Shown here: positions 41,467 to 49,663 of the stretch, piece after piece | Position numbering within the stretch: the stretch's first letter is position 1 | How the letters are laid out: each line of letters opens with the position of its first letter | DNA from: Deltaproteobacteria bacterium | Lineage (GTDB): Bacteria; Myxococcota_A; UBA9160; SMWR01 | Length of the DNA: 64,000 bases | NCBI GenBank assembly: GCA_019310965.1 | Contig: JAFDDG010000011.1 | Location: 61,007-125,006, forward strand | Direction of reading: 5' to 3' | Notes under the pieces: model-generated | Seen by the model: the letters and a program-made list of their open reading frames with translations, nothing else | Databases searched by the model: none | What the model was told of the DNA's origin: nothing | Translations under genes and position numbers: made by a program

Positions 41467-41558
41467 AGCTATCTCGTCGCGCGCCGCGCGGCTGGTGCCG
41501 CCGCGCGGGAGGAAGTAGTCGGCGACGTCCCGCAGATCTCGAGGCAGAGGGCCTTCTC

Positions 41559-42626
41559 CTATCTCACGACCAGCACCGATCGGGCAAGGCCGGTGGGCAA
41601 TGTCTCGGAGCTGTCCGGATCCTCGCGCCACTCGCCGTCGACAACGTAGCGGTATTCGTACCGGCCGGGTGGCAGCTGCAGGATCTTGGTCCACACCCGG
41701 GTCCCGCCCTCGGACTCGATCAGCGAGCGCACGCCCTTGTCGGGGACCCAGCCGTTGAAGTCGCCGGCGATCCGCACGTCACTCGCTTGCTGGTCTCGGA
41801 AGCGCACCACCACCTCCCGGGGCGCCTCGTCGAGATTCGGCAATTCGTCGCCGGCGAGAAGTCCCAGCGCCTCGAGCTCGACCGCCAGCGCGCTGTGGTC
41901 GATGGCACCATTGGCGGACCGCGCGTAGCGCACGATGGGCACGCCGCGGGCCGCGGCCTCTCGCAGCTTCACGTTCGAGCGGATCACCGTGTCGAAGCAC
42001 ATGTCCTTGAAGCGCTCGCGAATCTTGCCGAGAGTCTCCCGTGCGTAGCGTGTACGACCGTCGTAAAGGGTGGGCAGCACGCGCACTGTCAGGTCGTGGC
42101 CGATGCGCTCCACCAGCAGGCCGATGGTCTCGAGCAACTTTTCGACGCCATGGATCGCGAACTGGCTCGTCTCGAGCGGAACGATCACCTCCGACGCCGC
42201 GCGCAGGGCGTTGAAGGTGAGCAGGCCCACGCTCGGTGGGCAATCGAGCAGCACGTAGTCGTAGGTGCCGTCGAGCGGCGCCAGCGCTGCTCGCAACCGT
42301 TCGGCGCGGGTCTCGATGGGTTCCGAGGCCAATCGCTGCTCGAGCGCCGAAAGCACGATGCCGGCGGGCGCCAGGTCGAGGTTCTCCTCCACGTCGACCA
42401 GGATGTCGTTCAACCGCTGGTCCCCGCCGGGCTCGGCCAGGACGTCGTAGAGGTTCTCGTCGACGTTCTCCGGGTCGATGCCCAGGCCCAGGGTGGAGTG
42501 CGCCTGGGGATCCAGGTCGATCACCAGCACCTGGTGACCGTCCGCGGCGAGGCATCCCGCCAGGTTGATGGTGGTTGTGGTCTTTCCGCAGCCACCCTTC
42601 TGGTTGACGATCGCGATCACGCGCAT
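41559..42626 (-). CDS. ParA-family ATPase fused to a glycogen-binding CBM48 (AMPK-beta-like) domain
   Basis: 355 residues. The deviant Walker A KGGCGKTT (10-17) with signature Lys10, 'VIDLDPQAHSTLGLG' and Walker B 'YVLLDCPPSVG' mark a full ParA/Soj ATPase (to ~residue 255). Residues ~270-355 are a carbohydrate-binding module family 48 domain: 'VRIAGDFNGW' (284-293), 'LPPGRYEYRYVVDGEW' (318-333) and a final strand 'ARSVLVV'. Such modules bind glycogen or starch-like glucans. No centromere-binding ParB and no oriC genes are nearby, so this is probably not chromosome segregation. The best ribosome site favours the ATG at 42626 over the GTG two codons upstream. Confidence 0.92.
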   Translation of the reverse strand: MRVIAIVNQKGGCGKTTTTINLAGCLAADGHQVLVIDLDPQAHSTLGLGIDPENVDENLYDVLAEPGGDQRLNDILVDVEENLDLAPAGIVLSALEQRLASEPIETRAERLRAALAPLDGTYDYVLLDCPPSVGLLTFNALRAASEVIVPLETSQFAIHGVEKLLETIGLLVERIGHDLTVRVLPTLYDGRTRYARETLGKIRERFKDMCFDTVIRSNVKLREAAARGVPIVRYARSANGAIDHSALAVELEALGLLAGDELPNLDEAPREVVVRFRDQQASDVRIAGDFNGWVPDKGVRSLIESEGGTRVWTKILQLPPGRYEYRYVVDGEWREDPDSSETLPTGLARSVLVVR

Positions 42627-42735
42627 GAGCACCCCTCACCCCGGAAGCGCAACGCGCTCCCGCCCCCCGCTCGCGCGGGCTCTTGCAGGCATCCGCTTCT
42701 TCGCATCCAGCGACTCGCGGGCCGTGCAGCGAATG

Positions 42736-43212
42736 TCAGGCCGACCTTCGGCGCACCTGCGGTTGCTCGACCCGGCGCGGACCACGCGCGCCGCGCAGCG
42801 ACGCGACCGAGCGATGCCAGTCCTCGACTTCACGTTCGAACTGCGCGACTGCGAAAATCCACTCCTGTCCCGATGCGGCGTCCAACGCCGCGCCGTCACG
42901 GAACACCAACACGACGTCGCCCGTGGCCACCAGGACGAGTTCTGCCAGCGGGTGCTGCACGGTCGGCAGAATCCTGCGCAGCGCCGCAATCGAGCGTCGG
43001 ATGCCCTGGACCGAGACGCCCGCGTCGATCAAGCGTTTCGCAGCCTTCAGGGCGACCAGATCCTCGAATGTGTAGCGGCCGTGGCCCCCCGGGGTCCGAG
43101 CGCTGGGTCTGATGAGGTCGGTCTGGGCCCAGTACTGGAGCTGCCGCCGGGAGATTCCCAACAGTTCGACGACGTCTCGTGTCTGGAAACGCTGCGCAGC
43201 CGTGGCTGCCAT
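42736..43212 (-). CDS. MerR-like helix-turn-helix regulator
   Basis: 158 residues. The MerR DNA-binding domain is at the N-terminus: 'RFQTRDVVELLGISRRQLQY' with wing 'GGHGRYTFEDLVALKAAKRL'. No metal-binding cysteines follow; the C-terminal half ('HPLAELVLVATGDVVLVFRD') is a short beta-containing region rather than a standard effector domain. It leads the ParA-CBM48 operon by 109 bases and is divergent from the 2-phosphoglycerate kinase gene. It could be a repressor of both, or the DNA-binding adaptor of the ParA system, as MerR-like proteins are in some cargo-positioning systems (inference). Confidence 0.85.
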   Translation of the reverse strand: MAATAAQRFQTRDVVELLGISRRQLQYWAQTDLIRPSARTPGGHGRYTFEDLVALKAAKRLIDAGVSVQGIRRSIAALRRILPTVQHPLAELVLVATGDVVLVFRDGAALDAASGQEWIFAVAQFEREVEDWHRSVASLRGARGPRRVEQPQVRRRSA

Positions 43213-43243
43213 GGCCCCACCCCCACCGGGCTCTCGCGGGCTG

Positions 43244-43315
43244 AGCGTAGGACGAGGGGGTACCGAGTCAACCCAGATCGCTACTGAATTGTGGCGTTTG
43301 GGTCGTACGACTCGG
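43244..43315. promoter_or_regulatory. divergent control region with a palindrome between MerR and 2-phosphoglycerate kinase genes
   Basis: On the minus strand TTGACT (43271-43266), a 16-base spacer and TACGCT (43249-43244) form a possible promoter for the MerR gene. A perfect 10-bp palindrome GTCGTACGAC lies at 43302-43311, and CCGAGTC (43263-43269) is mirrored by GACTCGG (43309-43315). This is the sort of dyad MerR-family proteins bind. The match is by eye and moderate. Confidence 0.45.
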
Positions 43316-43353
43316 CTCGCACCCCCGGGGGGGTTGGGTTAGGTTGCTCGTTC

Positions 43354-44550
43354 ATGGGTTCGCGAGGCGTGTTGGGACAGCAGGCCGCCAGAGACCGTCC
43401 GGGTCGTCTGTGGGTCGAAGACGATGCCGGGGGACGCCGCCCCTTCATGCGCGGGATCATGATCCACTCGCTCACCGCGCGTGGCGTCCCCTTCGATGAC
43501 GCTTTTCGCGCTGCCAGCCAGGTTCGGGCTCGACTGCGCGGCCAGGCGGTGGTGGAGAAGAGCCGGCTCGCCGATCACCTGCGGGAGCTGCTCGGGGACG
43601 CGCCCTTCGCCGACGAGCCGAACATCGCCTTGCCGCCCGACATCACGGTCACGAGTCCGGACGGTTCCCGTCCGTTCTCGAAGGGCGTGCTCGCCCAATC
43701 GCTGCTGGCCGCCGCTCTGGAGCCGACCGAGGCCTACGAGGTCGCGCGCGAGATCGAGCGCTCCATTCTCGCCCGGGGCGATCGCGAGATCGATCGAGAC
43801 GGACTGCGCCGCGCATCCCACGCCGCATTGGAAGACCACGTGGGCGTCCAGGCTGCCGAGCGTTACCTGATCTGGCGCGAGCAACAGGAATCCGATCGGC
43901 CGCTTCTGCTGTTGCTCGGCGGGGCCGCGGGTGTCGGCAAGACCTCCGTGGCGCTGGAGGTGGCGCATCGACTCGGAATCGGACGCGTGCTCTCGACGGA
44001 CTCGATTCGGCAGATCATGCGCATCATGCTGTCCCGGGAACTCGTGCCCGCCTTGCACGCCTCGTCGTTCGACGCATGGAAGGTTCTCGGGGTCGAAAAG
44101 CCGGAAGAAGCAGACGTGATCGACGCATTCCGCGCGCAGGCAGGCACCGTATCCGTGGGCGTGCGCGGCTCGCTGGACCGGGCCGTCGCAGAGAATACGA
44201 GTCTCGTGCTCGACGGCGTGTCGATCGTGCCCGGTCTCATCGATCTCGACGCATACGCCGAGTCTGCCGACGTCATCTTCCTGGTCATGGCCACGCTGGA
44301 CGAGAAGGCGTTTGCCGCGCGCTTCCAGGCGCGCGGCAAGCAGGCGCGGGACCGCCCGCCGCATCGCTACGTCGAACATCTCGATTCGATCTTGCGCGTT
44401 CAGGACCACCTGCTCGAGCTCGCGGATCGCCATGACGTGCCCATCATCGACAACGCCTCTCTCGACCGGTCGGTGATCTTCGTGATCCGCCACGTATTGG
44501 AGTCCCTGCGCAAACGCAAGAAGCTCGATGGCGACGGGTCTGGCGCCTAG
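43354..44550 (+). CDS. 2-phosphoglycerate kinase-like protein with two ATP-cone-like repeats
   Basis: 398 residues. The P-loop GGAAGVGKTS (189-198) and the following 'STDSIRQIMRIMLSRELVPA' place it with 2-phosphoglycerate kinases. In archaea these make 2,3-bisphosphoglycerate for the thermoprotectant cyclic 2,3-diphosphoglycerate. The N-terminus has two similar segments, 'RPFMRGIMIHSLTARGVPFD' (~29-62) and 'RPFSKGVLAQSLLAA' (~106-140), like ATP-cone regulatory modules. No cyclic 2,3-diphosphoglycerate synthetase is in the window, so the substrate remains open. An N-terminal 21-codon extension was excluded. Confidence 0.82.
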   Translation: MGSRGVLGQQAARDRPGRLWVEDDAGGRRPFMRGIMIHSLTARGVPFDDAFRAASQVRARLRGQAVVEKSRLADHLRELLGDAPFADEPNIALPPDITVTSPDGSRPFSKGVLAQSLLAAALEPTEAYEVAREIERSILARGDREIDRDGLRRASHAALEDHVGVQAAERYLIWREQQESDRPLLLLLGGAAGVGKTSVALEVAHRLGIGRVLSTDSIRQIMRIMLSRELVPALHASSFDAWKVLGVEKPEEADVIDAFRAQAGTVSVGVRGSLDRAVAENTSLVLDGVSIVPGLIDLDAYAESADVIFLVMATLDEKAFAARFQARGKQARDRPPHRYVEHLDSILRVQDHLLELADRHDVPIIDNASLDRSVIFVIRHVLESLRKRKKLDGDGSGA

Positions 44551-45355
44551 CCGCGGTTGGGCCAGCGCTGTGGTCGCGGTGCTGCTGCTCACCGCCTGTG
44601 CGCCCATCAATGTCTCCCAGGAGAGGGAGCTCGGTCTCCAGTTCGAGCGACAGATGCGCAACGAGTTGGCATTCGTCTACGACCGCGTCATCGTCGACTA
44701 CGTGCGCGAGATGGGTGAGGAGCTGGTGGCGCAGGCCGGGCCGCAGCCGTTCACCTATCGCTTCTACGTCGTCTACGACGATGAAATCAACGCCTTCGCT
44801 GGCCCGGCCGGTCACATCTACGTGCACACGGAGACGATCCAGAAGGCGCGCAATGCCAGCGAGCTGGCGGGTGTGATCGCGCACGAGGTGGGACACGTGG
44901 CGGAGCGCCACATCGCGGAGAACTACAACCGCTCCCGCAACACGCAGATCGGCGCAGACGTCTTGACGCTGGGTGCCAGCATCCTCGGTGGTGGCATGGC
45001 CGGCGACGCCGCCGCCCTGGGTACAGGTCTCGCCGCGATAGGCTTGCTCAACAGCTTTGGACGCGAGGCGGAACGCGAGTCGGACGTCTTTGCGGTGCGA
45101 GTGATGGCGGGGGCCGGCTGGGACCCGAATGGGCTGCTCACGTTCTTCGAGCTGCTCCGGCACGAGGAGCCGCGGGGCGGTCCGACGTTCCTGTCGAGTC
45201 ATCCGGCCACCGCTGATCGCATCGTCGCGACCCGCGCCGAGATCGCGATGCTCGATTCTGTCGGAGGCCTGCGCGAGAACGACGGCGGGCGTTTCGAGAT
45301 CATCCAGCGCCGCATCGATCTCGTCACCGGGCGGTATCGTCTGCGTCGTCGGTGA
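44528..45355 (+). CDS. M48-family zinc metalloprotease lipoprotein (BepA/LoiP-like)
   Basis: 275 residues. The signal peptide ends in the lipobox LLTAC, so the protein should be anchored in the outer or inner membrane. The zinc motif HEVGH, followed by 'AERESDVFAVRVMAGAG' (third ligand Glu), is M48. 'FVYDRVIVDYVREMGEELV' is the usual N-terminal helix. It lacks the TPR tail of BepA. Its start overlaps the kinase gene by 23 bases. Confidence 0.92.
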   Translation: MATGLAPSRGWASAVVAVLLLTACAPINVSQERELGLQFERQMRNELAFVYDRVIVDYVREMGEELVAQAGPQPFTYRFYVVYDDEINAFAGPAGHIYVHTETIQKARNASELAGVIAHEVGHVAERHIAENYNRSRNTQIGADVLTLGASILGGGMAGDAAALGTGLAAIGLLNSFGREAERESDVFAVRVMAGAGWDPNGLLTFFELLRHEEPRGGPTFLSSHPATADRIVATRAEIAMLDSVGGLRENDGGRFEIIQRRIDLVTGRYRLRRR

Positions 45356-45392
45356 AGCGCGGCGCGAACGCCAGAATCGAGGGGTGCGAGAC

Positions 45393-47015
45393 GTGAACGG
45401 ATGGGGCGCGGTACGTCGGCTGGGCGCGAATTCGATACGGCTCGCCCGCTTGGCTGCGGCGCGGCTGACGTTGCCGAGCGATGGAGGTGTGTGGCTCGTG
45501 CTGCGCCTCGGCTCGCCGGTGGAGGAGTTCCGCACCCCGCAGCTGGCGCTCTCGCGCTCCCCGCGCCTGACGCTGCTCGACGTGTTGAAGGTGCTCGATG
45601 CTGCCGCTCGCGATCCCAGGGTGGCAGGTGTCGTGCTGCGCTTCACCGGGCCGGTGGGCGGCATGAGCCGCGCACTCAGTCTGCGCCGCTCGGTCGTGCG
45701 GCTGCGCGAATCCGGCAAGCCGGTGGTGGCCTGGTCCGAGGGCTTCGAGGCCGAGTCGTACGTCGCGGCCAGTGGCGCCACGCGCGTGGTCGTGCCGGAG
45801 TCGGGCAGCGTGCTGCTGGTGGGCATCCGGCTCGAGAGCCTGCACTTGAAGCTGCTGCTGGATCGCGTGGGTGCGCGGCCCGAGGTGGTCAGCGTCGGCG
45901 CCTACAAGAGCGCCGGTGAGCGTTTCACGCGCACCGGGCTGTCGCCGGAGCACCGGGAGCAGCTCGACGCGCTGGTCGAGGGACTCTACGCGGAGCTGTT
46001 GACTGCCATCGCGGAAGGCCGCGGGCTTGATCGCGCTGCGGCTTCAGAGCGCGTGGACGGCGGGCCCTACGCAGCGCCGGCGGCGTTGGAGGCGGGGCTG
46101 GTCGACGCCCTGCGGTATCCCGACGAGGTCGAGGACGAGCTGGTCGAGCTCGCGCCGAGCACCGCCGTGTCCCCCCAAGACGGGCGGCCGCGGCTGCTCG
46201 ATGCTGCCGGCTATCTTGCCTTGTGCGCCAACGACGTCGGCTGGCGGCCGCTGCTGGGCGATCTGACGCACGTGGCCTACGTGGTGGCGCGGGGGGCGAT
46301 TCGTCGCGGCCGCGGCCCCCGCGGCATCGCGGCCGACAGCTTCCGCCGGGTGCTCGACGCTCTGCGGCGGGACGCTGCGGTGGGGGCCGTGGTGCTGCGC
46401 ATCGACAGTCCGGGCGGTGATGCGGTCGCGTCGGATCTGCTCTGGCGCAGCGCGACGCTGCTGCGCGAAGACAAGCCGCTGGTCGTCTCGATGGGTGACG
46501 TTGCCGCCTCGGGCGGCTACTTCATGGCGGCGGCCGCAGACGCGGTCTTTGCCGAGAGCAGCACGCTCACCGGCTCGATCGGCGTGATTGGCGGCAAGCC
46601 GGACCTCAGTGGGCTCTTCGAGAAGATCGGCGTCACCCGCGACGGCGTGGAGCGCGGCGCGCGGGCCGGCATGTTGTCGGCCGGGCGCGGCTTCACGCCG
46701 GATGAGCGCGCGGCGTACCGCGCGCTGCTGCGTGCCATGCACGGCACCTTCGCGGATCGCGTGGCGCAGGGCCGGGGGCTGTCGGCGGAAGAGGTGGCTG
46801 GGCTCGCCAGCGGACGCGTCTGGAGCGGCCGCCAGGCCCGGGCTCTCGGGCTCGTCGACGAATTGGGCGGGCCCCTCGAGGCGCTGGCGGAGGCGCGCCG
46901 TCGCGCCGGACTCGGCGAGCGGGAGCGCTATCTTCTCGAACTTCATCCCCGACTGCCCTCGGTTGCGAGCTGGCTCCCGCTGTCCGGCTGGCGGGCGGGT
47001 GGGACCCTCTGGTAG
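45393..47015 (+). CDS. sppA: signal peptide peptidase SppA (two-domain type)
   Basis: 540 residues from GTG with AGGGG nine bases upstream; an alternative GTG lies three codons earlier. Two tandem S49 domains are present, as in the 67-kDa enzyme. The general base is Lys172 ('GAYKSAGERFT') and the nucleophile is Ser373 ('VAASGGYFMAAAADAVFA'). 'TLTGSIGVIGGKPD' is conserved. No strong N-terminal membrane helix is seen, unlike E. coli SppA. It removes cleaved signal peptides from the membrane. Confidence 0.93.
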   Translation: MNGWGAVRRLGANSIRLARLAAARLTLPSDGGVWLVLRLGSPVEEFRTPQLALSRSPRLTLLDVLKVLDAAARDPRVAGVVLRFTGPVGGMSRALSLRRSVVRLRESGKPVVAWSEGFEAESYVAASGATRVVVPESGSVLLVGIRLESLHLKLLLDRVGARPEVVSVGAYKSAGERFTRTGLSPEHREQLDALVEGLYAELLTAIAEGRGLDRAAASERVDGGPYAAPAALEAGLVDALRYPDEVEDELVELAPSTAVSPQDGRPRLLDAAGYLALCANDVGWRPLLGDLTHVAYVVARGAIRRGRGPRGIAADSFRRVLDALRRDAAVGAVVLRIDSPGGDAVASDLLWRSATLLREDKPLVVSMGDVAASGGYFMAAAADAVFAESSTLTGSIGVIGGKPDLSGLFEKIGVTRDGVERGARAGMLSAGRGFTPDERAAYRALLRAMHGTFADRVAQGRGLSAEEVAGLASGRVWSGRQARALGLVDELGGPLEALAEARRRAGLGERERYLLELHPRLPSVASWLPLSGWRAGGTLW

Positions 47016-47018
47016 GCG

Positions 47019-47654
47019 ATGGCGCGCAGGCTCAAGACCGACATCCCGGGACCGGATTGGCGGGTCGATCTCGAAACCCTCGAATCTCTCGGCCGCGGAA
47101 TTTTCGGCGCGGCGCTCGAACGGCGCCCGCTGGTGGTGGATCTCGGCTTCGGTCGCGGAGAGTTTCTGATGGCGCTGGCCGAAAAGTCCGAGGGCGTCGA
47201 CTTCCTCGGTGTCGAGATCTCGCACAAACGCGTGCTGAAGATGGCGCGGCGCCTGGCGCGCACGCCGCTGCGCAATGTGCGGCTCTGCGAGGCGCGCGCC
47301 CAGGACGTGGTGCTGCGCGCGCTGCCCGCGGCGTCCGTGCACACCTTCTGGGTGAACTTCCCCGATCCGTGGCCGAAGAAGCGCCACCATCCGCGCCGCC
47401 TGCTGCAGCCCGCGTTCGTCGGGGCGTTGGCGCGGGTGATCGAGCCCCGTGGCATGCTCCAGGTCGCTACCGACCACGTCGACTACGCCGAGTGGATCGA
47501 TGGCGTGCTGGCGGCCGAGCCGCTGCTCGCGAATGTGCGGGACGCTGCCTGGAGCTCCGACGTGGTGGGGCGTCCGCACACCGGGTACGAACTCGAGTGG
47601 CGCGCAGAAGGCCGCAATCTGCACTTTTTCACCTACACCGGGTGTGCCTCGTGA
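47019..47654 (+). CDS. trmB: tRNA (guanine-N7-)-methyltransferase
   Basis: 211 residues. The SAM motif is 'VVDLGFGRGEFLMALAEK', and the family-specific 'VNFPDPWPKKRHHPRRLLQP' contains the catalytic residues for m7G46 formation. 'HTGYELEWRAEGR' ends the domain. It starts 3 bases after the sppA stop and its own stop overlaps the rlmN start (GTGA). Confidence 0.97.
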   Translation: MARRLKTDIPGPDWRVDLETLESLGRGIFGAALERRPLVVDLGFGRGEFLMALAEKSEGVDFLGVEISHKRVLKMARRLARTPLRNVRLCEARAQDVVLRALPAASVHTFWVNFPDPWPKKRHHPRRLLQPAFVGALARVIEPRGMLQVATDHVDYAEWIDGVLAAEPLLANVRDAAWSSDVVGRPHTGYELEWRAEGRNLHFFTYTGCAS

Positions 47655-48697
47655 GCTTGCCCTGTCTGAAGGATCACTCGATCGACTCGCTGCGCGAGCG
47701 GTTCCAGGCGAGTGGCATCGAGCGCTGGCGTGCCGAGCAGGTGGCCGGCTGGCTCTACGCCCGCGGCGTGGAGAGCTTCGATGAGATGACGGATCTCTCG
47801 CGGGAGCTGCGGGTGCAGCTTGCCGAGCAGTGGAGCCTGCGCGCGCTCGAGATCGACGCCGTGCAGCGTTCCCTCGACGGCACCCTCAAGGCTGCGCTGC
47901 GCACGCGCGACGGCGCCCGGCTCGAGTCGGTGCTGATCCCCGAGGAGGCTCGCAACACGCTCTGCGTGTCGACCCAGGTGGGCTGTCCGCTGGCGTGCAG
48001 CTTCTGCGCTACCGGTGCGCTGGGCTTCACGCGCAACCTGACGGCTGGCGAGATCGTCGACCAGGTGTGTCGCATGCGCGAAGTGCTGGGCGGGGCGGCG
48101 GAGATCACGAATCTCGTCTTCATGGGCATGGGTGAGCCACTCCTCAACCTCGCGAATCTGACGGAGGCGATCCGGCTGCTGGTGCACCCGAAGGCCTTCG
48201 GGCTGGCTCCTCGCAGGGTCACCGTGTCGACGGTGGGGGTGGTGCCACAGATCGAGGAGCTACTCAGCGTCGCGCCGATTCATCTGGCGGTGTCGCTGCA
48301 CGCGACCACGGATGAGGTGCGCGATGTGCTCGTGCCCATCAATCGCCAGTTTCCGCTCGATGTGTTGCTGGGAGAGCTGCGTAGGCTGGAGGGGGTCAAC
48401 AAGCGCCGGCCGGTGTTCTTCGAGTACACGCTGATCGACGGCCTCAACGACTCCCTCGAAGATGCGCGCCGGTTGGCGCCGCTGCTGCACGGCATTCCAG
48501 CAAAGGTGAATCTGATCCCGATGAACGCCCATGACGACTCCGAGTACCGCGCGCCGTCGCCCGCACGCATCGACGGCTTCCTGCGCGCGGTGGCGGCCAG
48601 CGGACTGCGCGTGACGTTGCGGCGCAGTCGCGGACCGGACATCCAAGCGGCCTGCGGTCAGCTGGCCCTGCGAGGTGGGCACGACCACGCCGCCTGA
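47651..48697 (+). CDS. rlmN: dual-specificity 23S rRNA/tRNA adenine-C2 methyltransferase RlmN
   Basis: 348 residues from GTG overlapping the trmB stop. The radical-SAM cluster motif CxxxCxxC is in 'GCPLACSFCATGALGFTRNL'. 'LVFMGMGEPLLN' and 'RVTVSTVGVVPQI' are RlmN motifs, and 'RRSRGPDIQAACGQL' carries the C-terminal methyl-carrier Cys. It methylates A2503 of 23S rRNA and A37 of some tRNAs. Confidence 0.97.
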   Translation: MSLPCLKDHSIDSLRERFQASGIERWRAEQVAGWLYARGVESFDEMTDLSRELRVQLAEQWSLRALEIDAVQRSLDGTLKAALRTRDGARLESVLIPEEARNTLCVSTQVGCPLACSFCATGALGFTRNLTAGEIVDQVCRMREVLGGAAEITNLVFMGMGEPLLNLANLTEAIRLLVHPKAFGLAPRRVTVSTVGVVPQIEELLSVAPIHLAVSLHATTDEVRDVLVPINRQFPLDVLLGELRRLEGVNKRRPVFFEYTLIDGLNDSLEDARRLAPLLHGIPAKVNLIPMNAHDDSEYRAPSPARIDGFLRAVAASGLRVTLRRSRGPDIQAACGQLALRGGHDHAA

Positions 48698-48741
48698 TCA
48701 AGCGCGATCCCCGCGAGGCCGATGAACGGAGCGGAGACGTG

Positions 48742-49419
48742 ATGCTCTACGCGGTCGGCGATATTCACGGAGAGATCGAGCTTCTCGAGGAGTTGCTCGC
48801 CGAGTTGCCGCATGCTGAGGGCGACCGCTTCGTCTTCGTCGGCGACTACGTCGATCGTGGACCGGATGCCAGGGCGGTCGTCGAACGGCTGGTGGCGTTC
48901 TCTAGCGAGCGCGAGTGCGTCTTCCTGCTGGGGAACCACGAGTCGATGTTTCTCGATTTTCTAGGGTGGGAGAAGCCGGAGTACTTTGCCGGTGACGCAT
49001 TTCTGATGAACGGTGGCGACCGCACGCTCGCCAGCTACGGCTATTTCGACCTCGACGATCTATCCCGGCACAAATTCCGCCTGCCGGCCGAGCACGAGAC
49101 TTTCTTCCGCAACCTCGTGCTGTCGCATCGGGAAGGCGACTATCTCTTCGTTCACGCCGGGCTCGGGCGGGCGTTGCTGAACGATGCTGATCTCGAGCAC
49201 GCCTTGCGCAAGGCGCACCCGGAAGATCTGCTCTGGGATCGCTCGGGCCTCGATCTGCCACATCGCCTCGGCGTCACCATCGTCTACGGACACACGCCGA
49301 GTGCCGACTTCGAGGTGCGCTGGAACGAGCCCTTCAGCATCGGCATCGACACCGGCGCCGTCTACGGAGGCCGACTCACCGCCATCCGCCTCCCCGACGA
49401 AACGCTCTTCCAGGTGTAG
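48742..49419 (+). CDS. metallophosphoesterase, ApaH/PP2A-like serine/threonine phosphatase
   Basis: 225 residues. Metal motifs 'VGDIHGE', 'VGDYVDRGPDA', 'LGNHESM' and 'YGHTPSADFEV' are those of PPP-type phosphatases and diadenosine tetraphosphatase. I chose ATG 48742 because GGAG at 48733-48736 is 5 bases away; a GTG one codon earlier is also possible. Specificity is not decidable. A truncated dispersed repeat begins 27 bases after the stop. Confidence 0.9.
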   Translation: MLYAVGDIHGEIELLEELLAELPHAEGDRFVFVGDYVDRGPDARAVVERLVAFSSERECVFLLGNHESMFLDFLGWEKPEYFAGDAFLMNGGDRTLASYGYFDLDDLSRHKFRLPAEHETFFRNLVLSHREGDYLFVHAGLGRALLNDADLEHALRKAHPEDLLWDRSGLDLPHRLGVTIVYGHTPSADFEVRWNEPFSIGIDTGAVYGGRLTAIRLPDETLFQV

Positions 49420-49446
49420 CCCGAGCCTCGCGCTGAGAGCTGGCAG

Positions 49447-49563
49447 GCTGCAATGACTCGACGGGCGGTGCCGGGGCCGGGTGCGCAGGCGGTGTCGTGC
49501 TCATGCGCCGGCGCCCCTCGTCCCCCACCGGAGATGCGAAGCGCCTGCACCGGGGTGCCTCTG
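49447..49563 (-). repeat. dispersed hairpin repeat, copy 2 (truncated, inverted)
   Basis: On the minus strand this matches the right half of copies 1 and 3, including the 35-base identical core (49487-49521) and one of the 19-bp arms (49476-49494, with one base changed to give CGCAGG). The other arm is missing: homology stops at about 49563, where an unrelated coding-like fragment begins. Having only one arm, this copy cannot form the long hairpin. Confidence 0.85.
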
Positions 49564-49564
49564 A

Positions 49565-49663
49565 CCCGCGCCCCACGGGCTCGGCCACGACCTCTACCCC
49601 TGGAACGGCGACCCTGGGTGGACGTTCGACCAGACGCCACCCGACGGCGACGACACGGCCTAG
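49565..49663 (+). pseudogene. C-terminal remnant of an unidentified protein abutting repeat copy 2
   Basis: Right at the end of repeat copy 2, a plus-strand frame of 32 codons reads 'APHGLGHDLYPWNGDPGW' and continues 'TFDQTPPDGDDTA' to a TAG at 49661. Nearly every third codon base is G or C, as in the real genes around it. There is no start codon and a stop lies one base upstream, so it looks like a gene tail left after a deletion or insertion. The parent family is not recognised. Confidence 0.4.

Noticed and set aside
41559..42626. ParA as the chromosome-partitioning ATPase
   Set aside because: No parB, gidA/gidB or dnaA neighbour, no parS-like site noticed, and a C-terminal glucan-binding domain is present.
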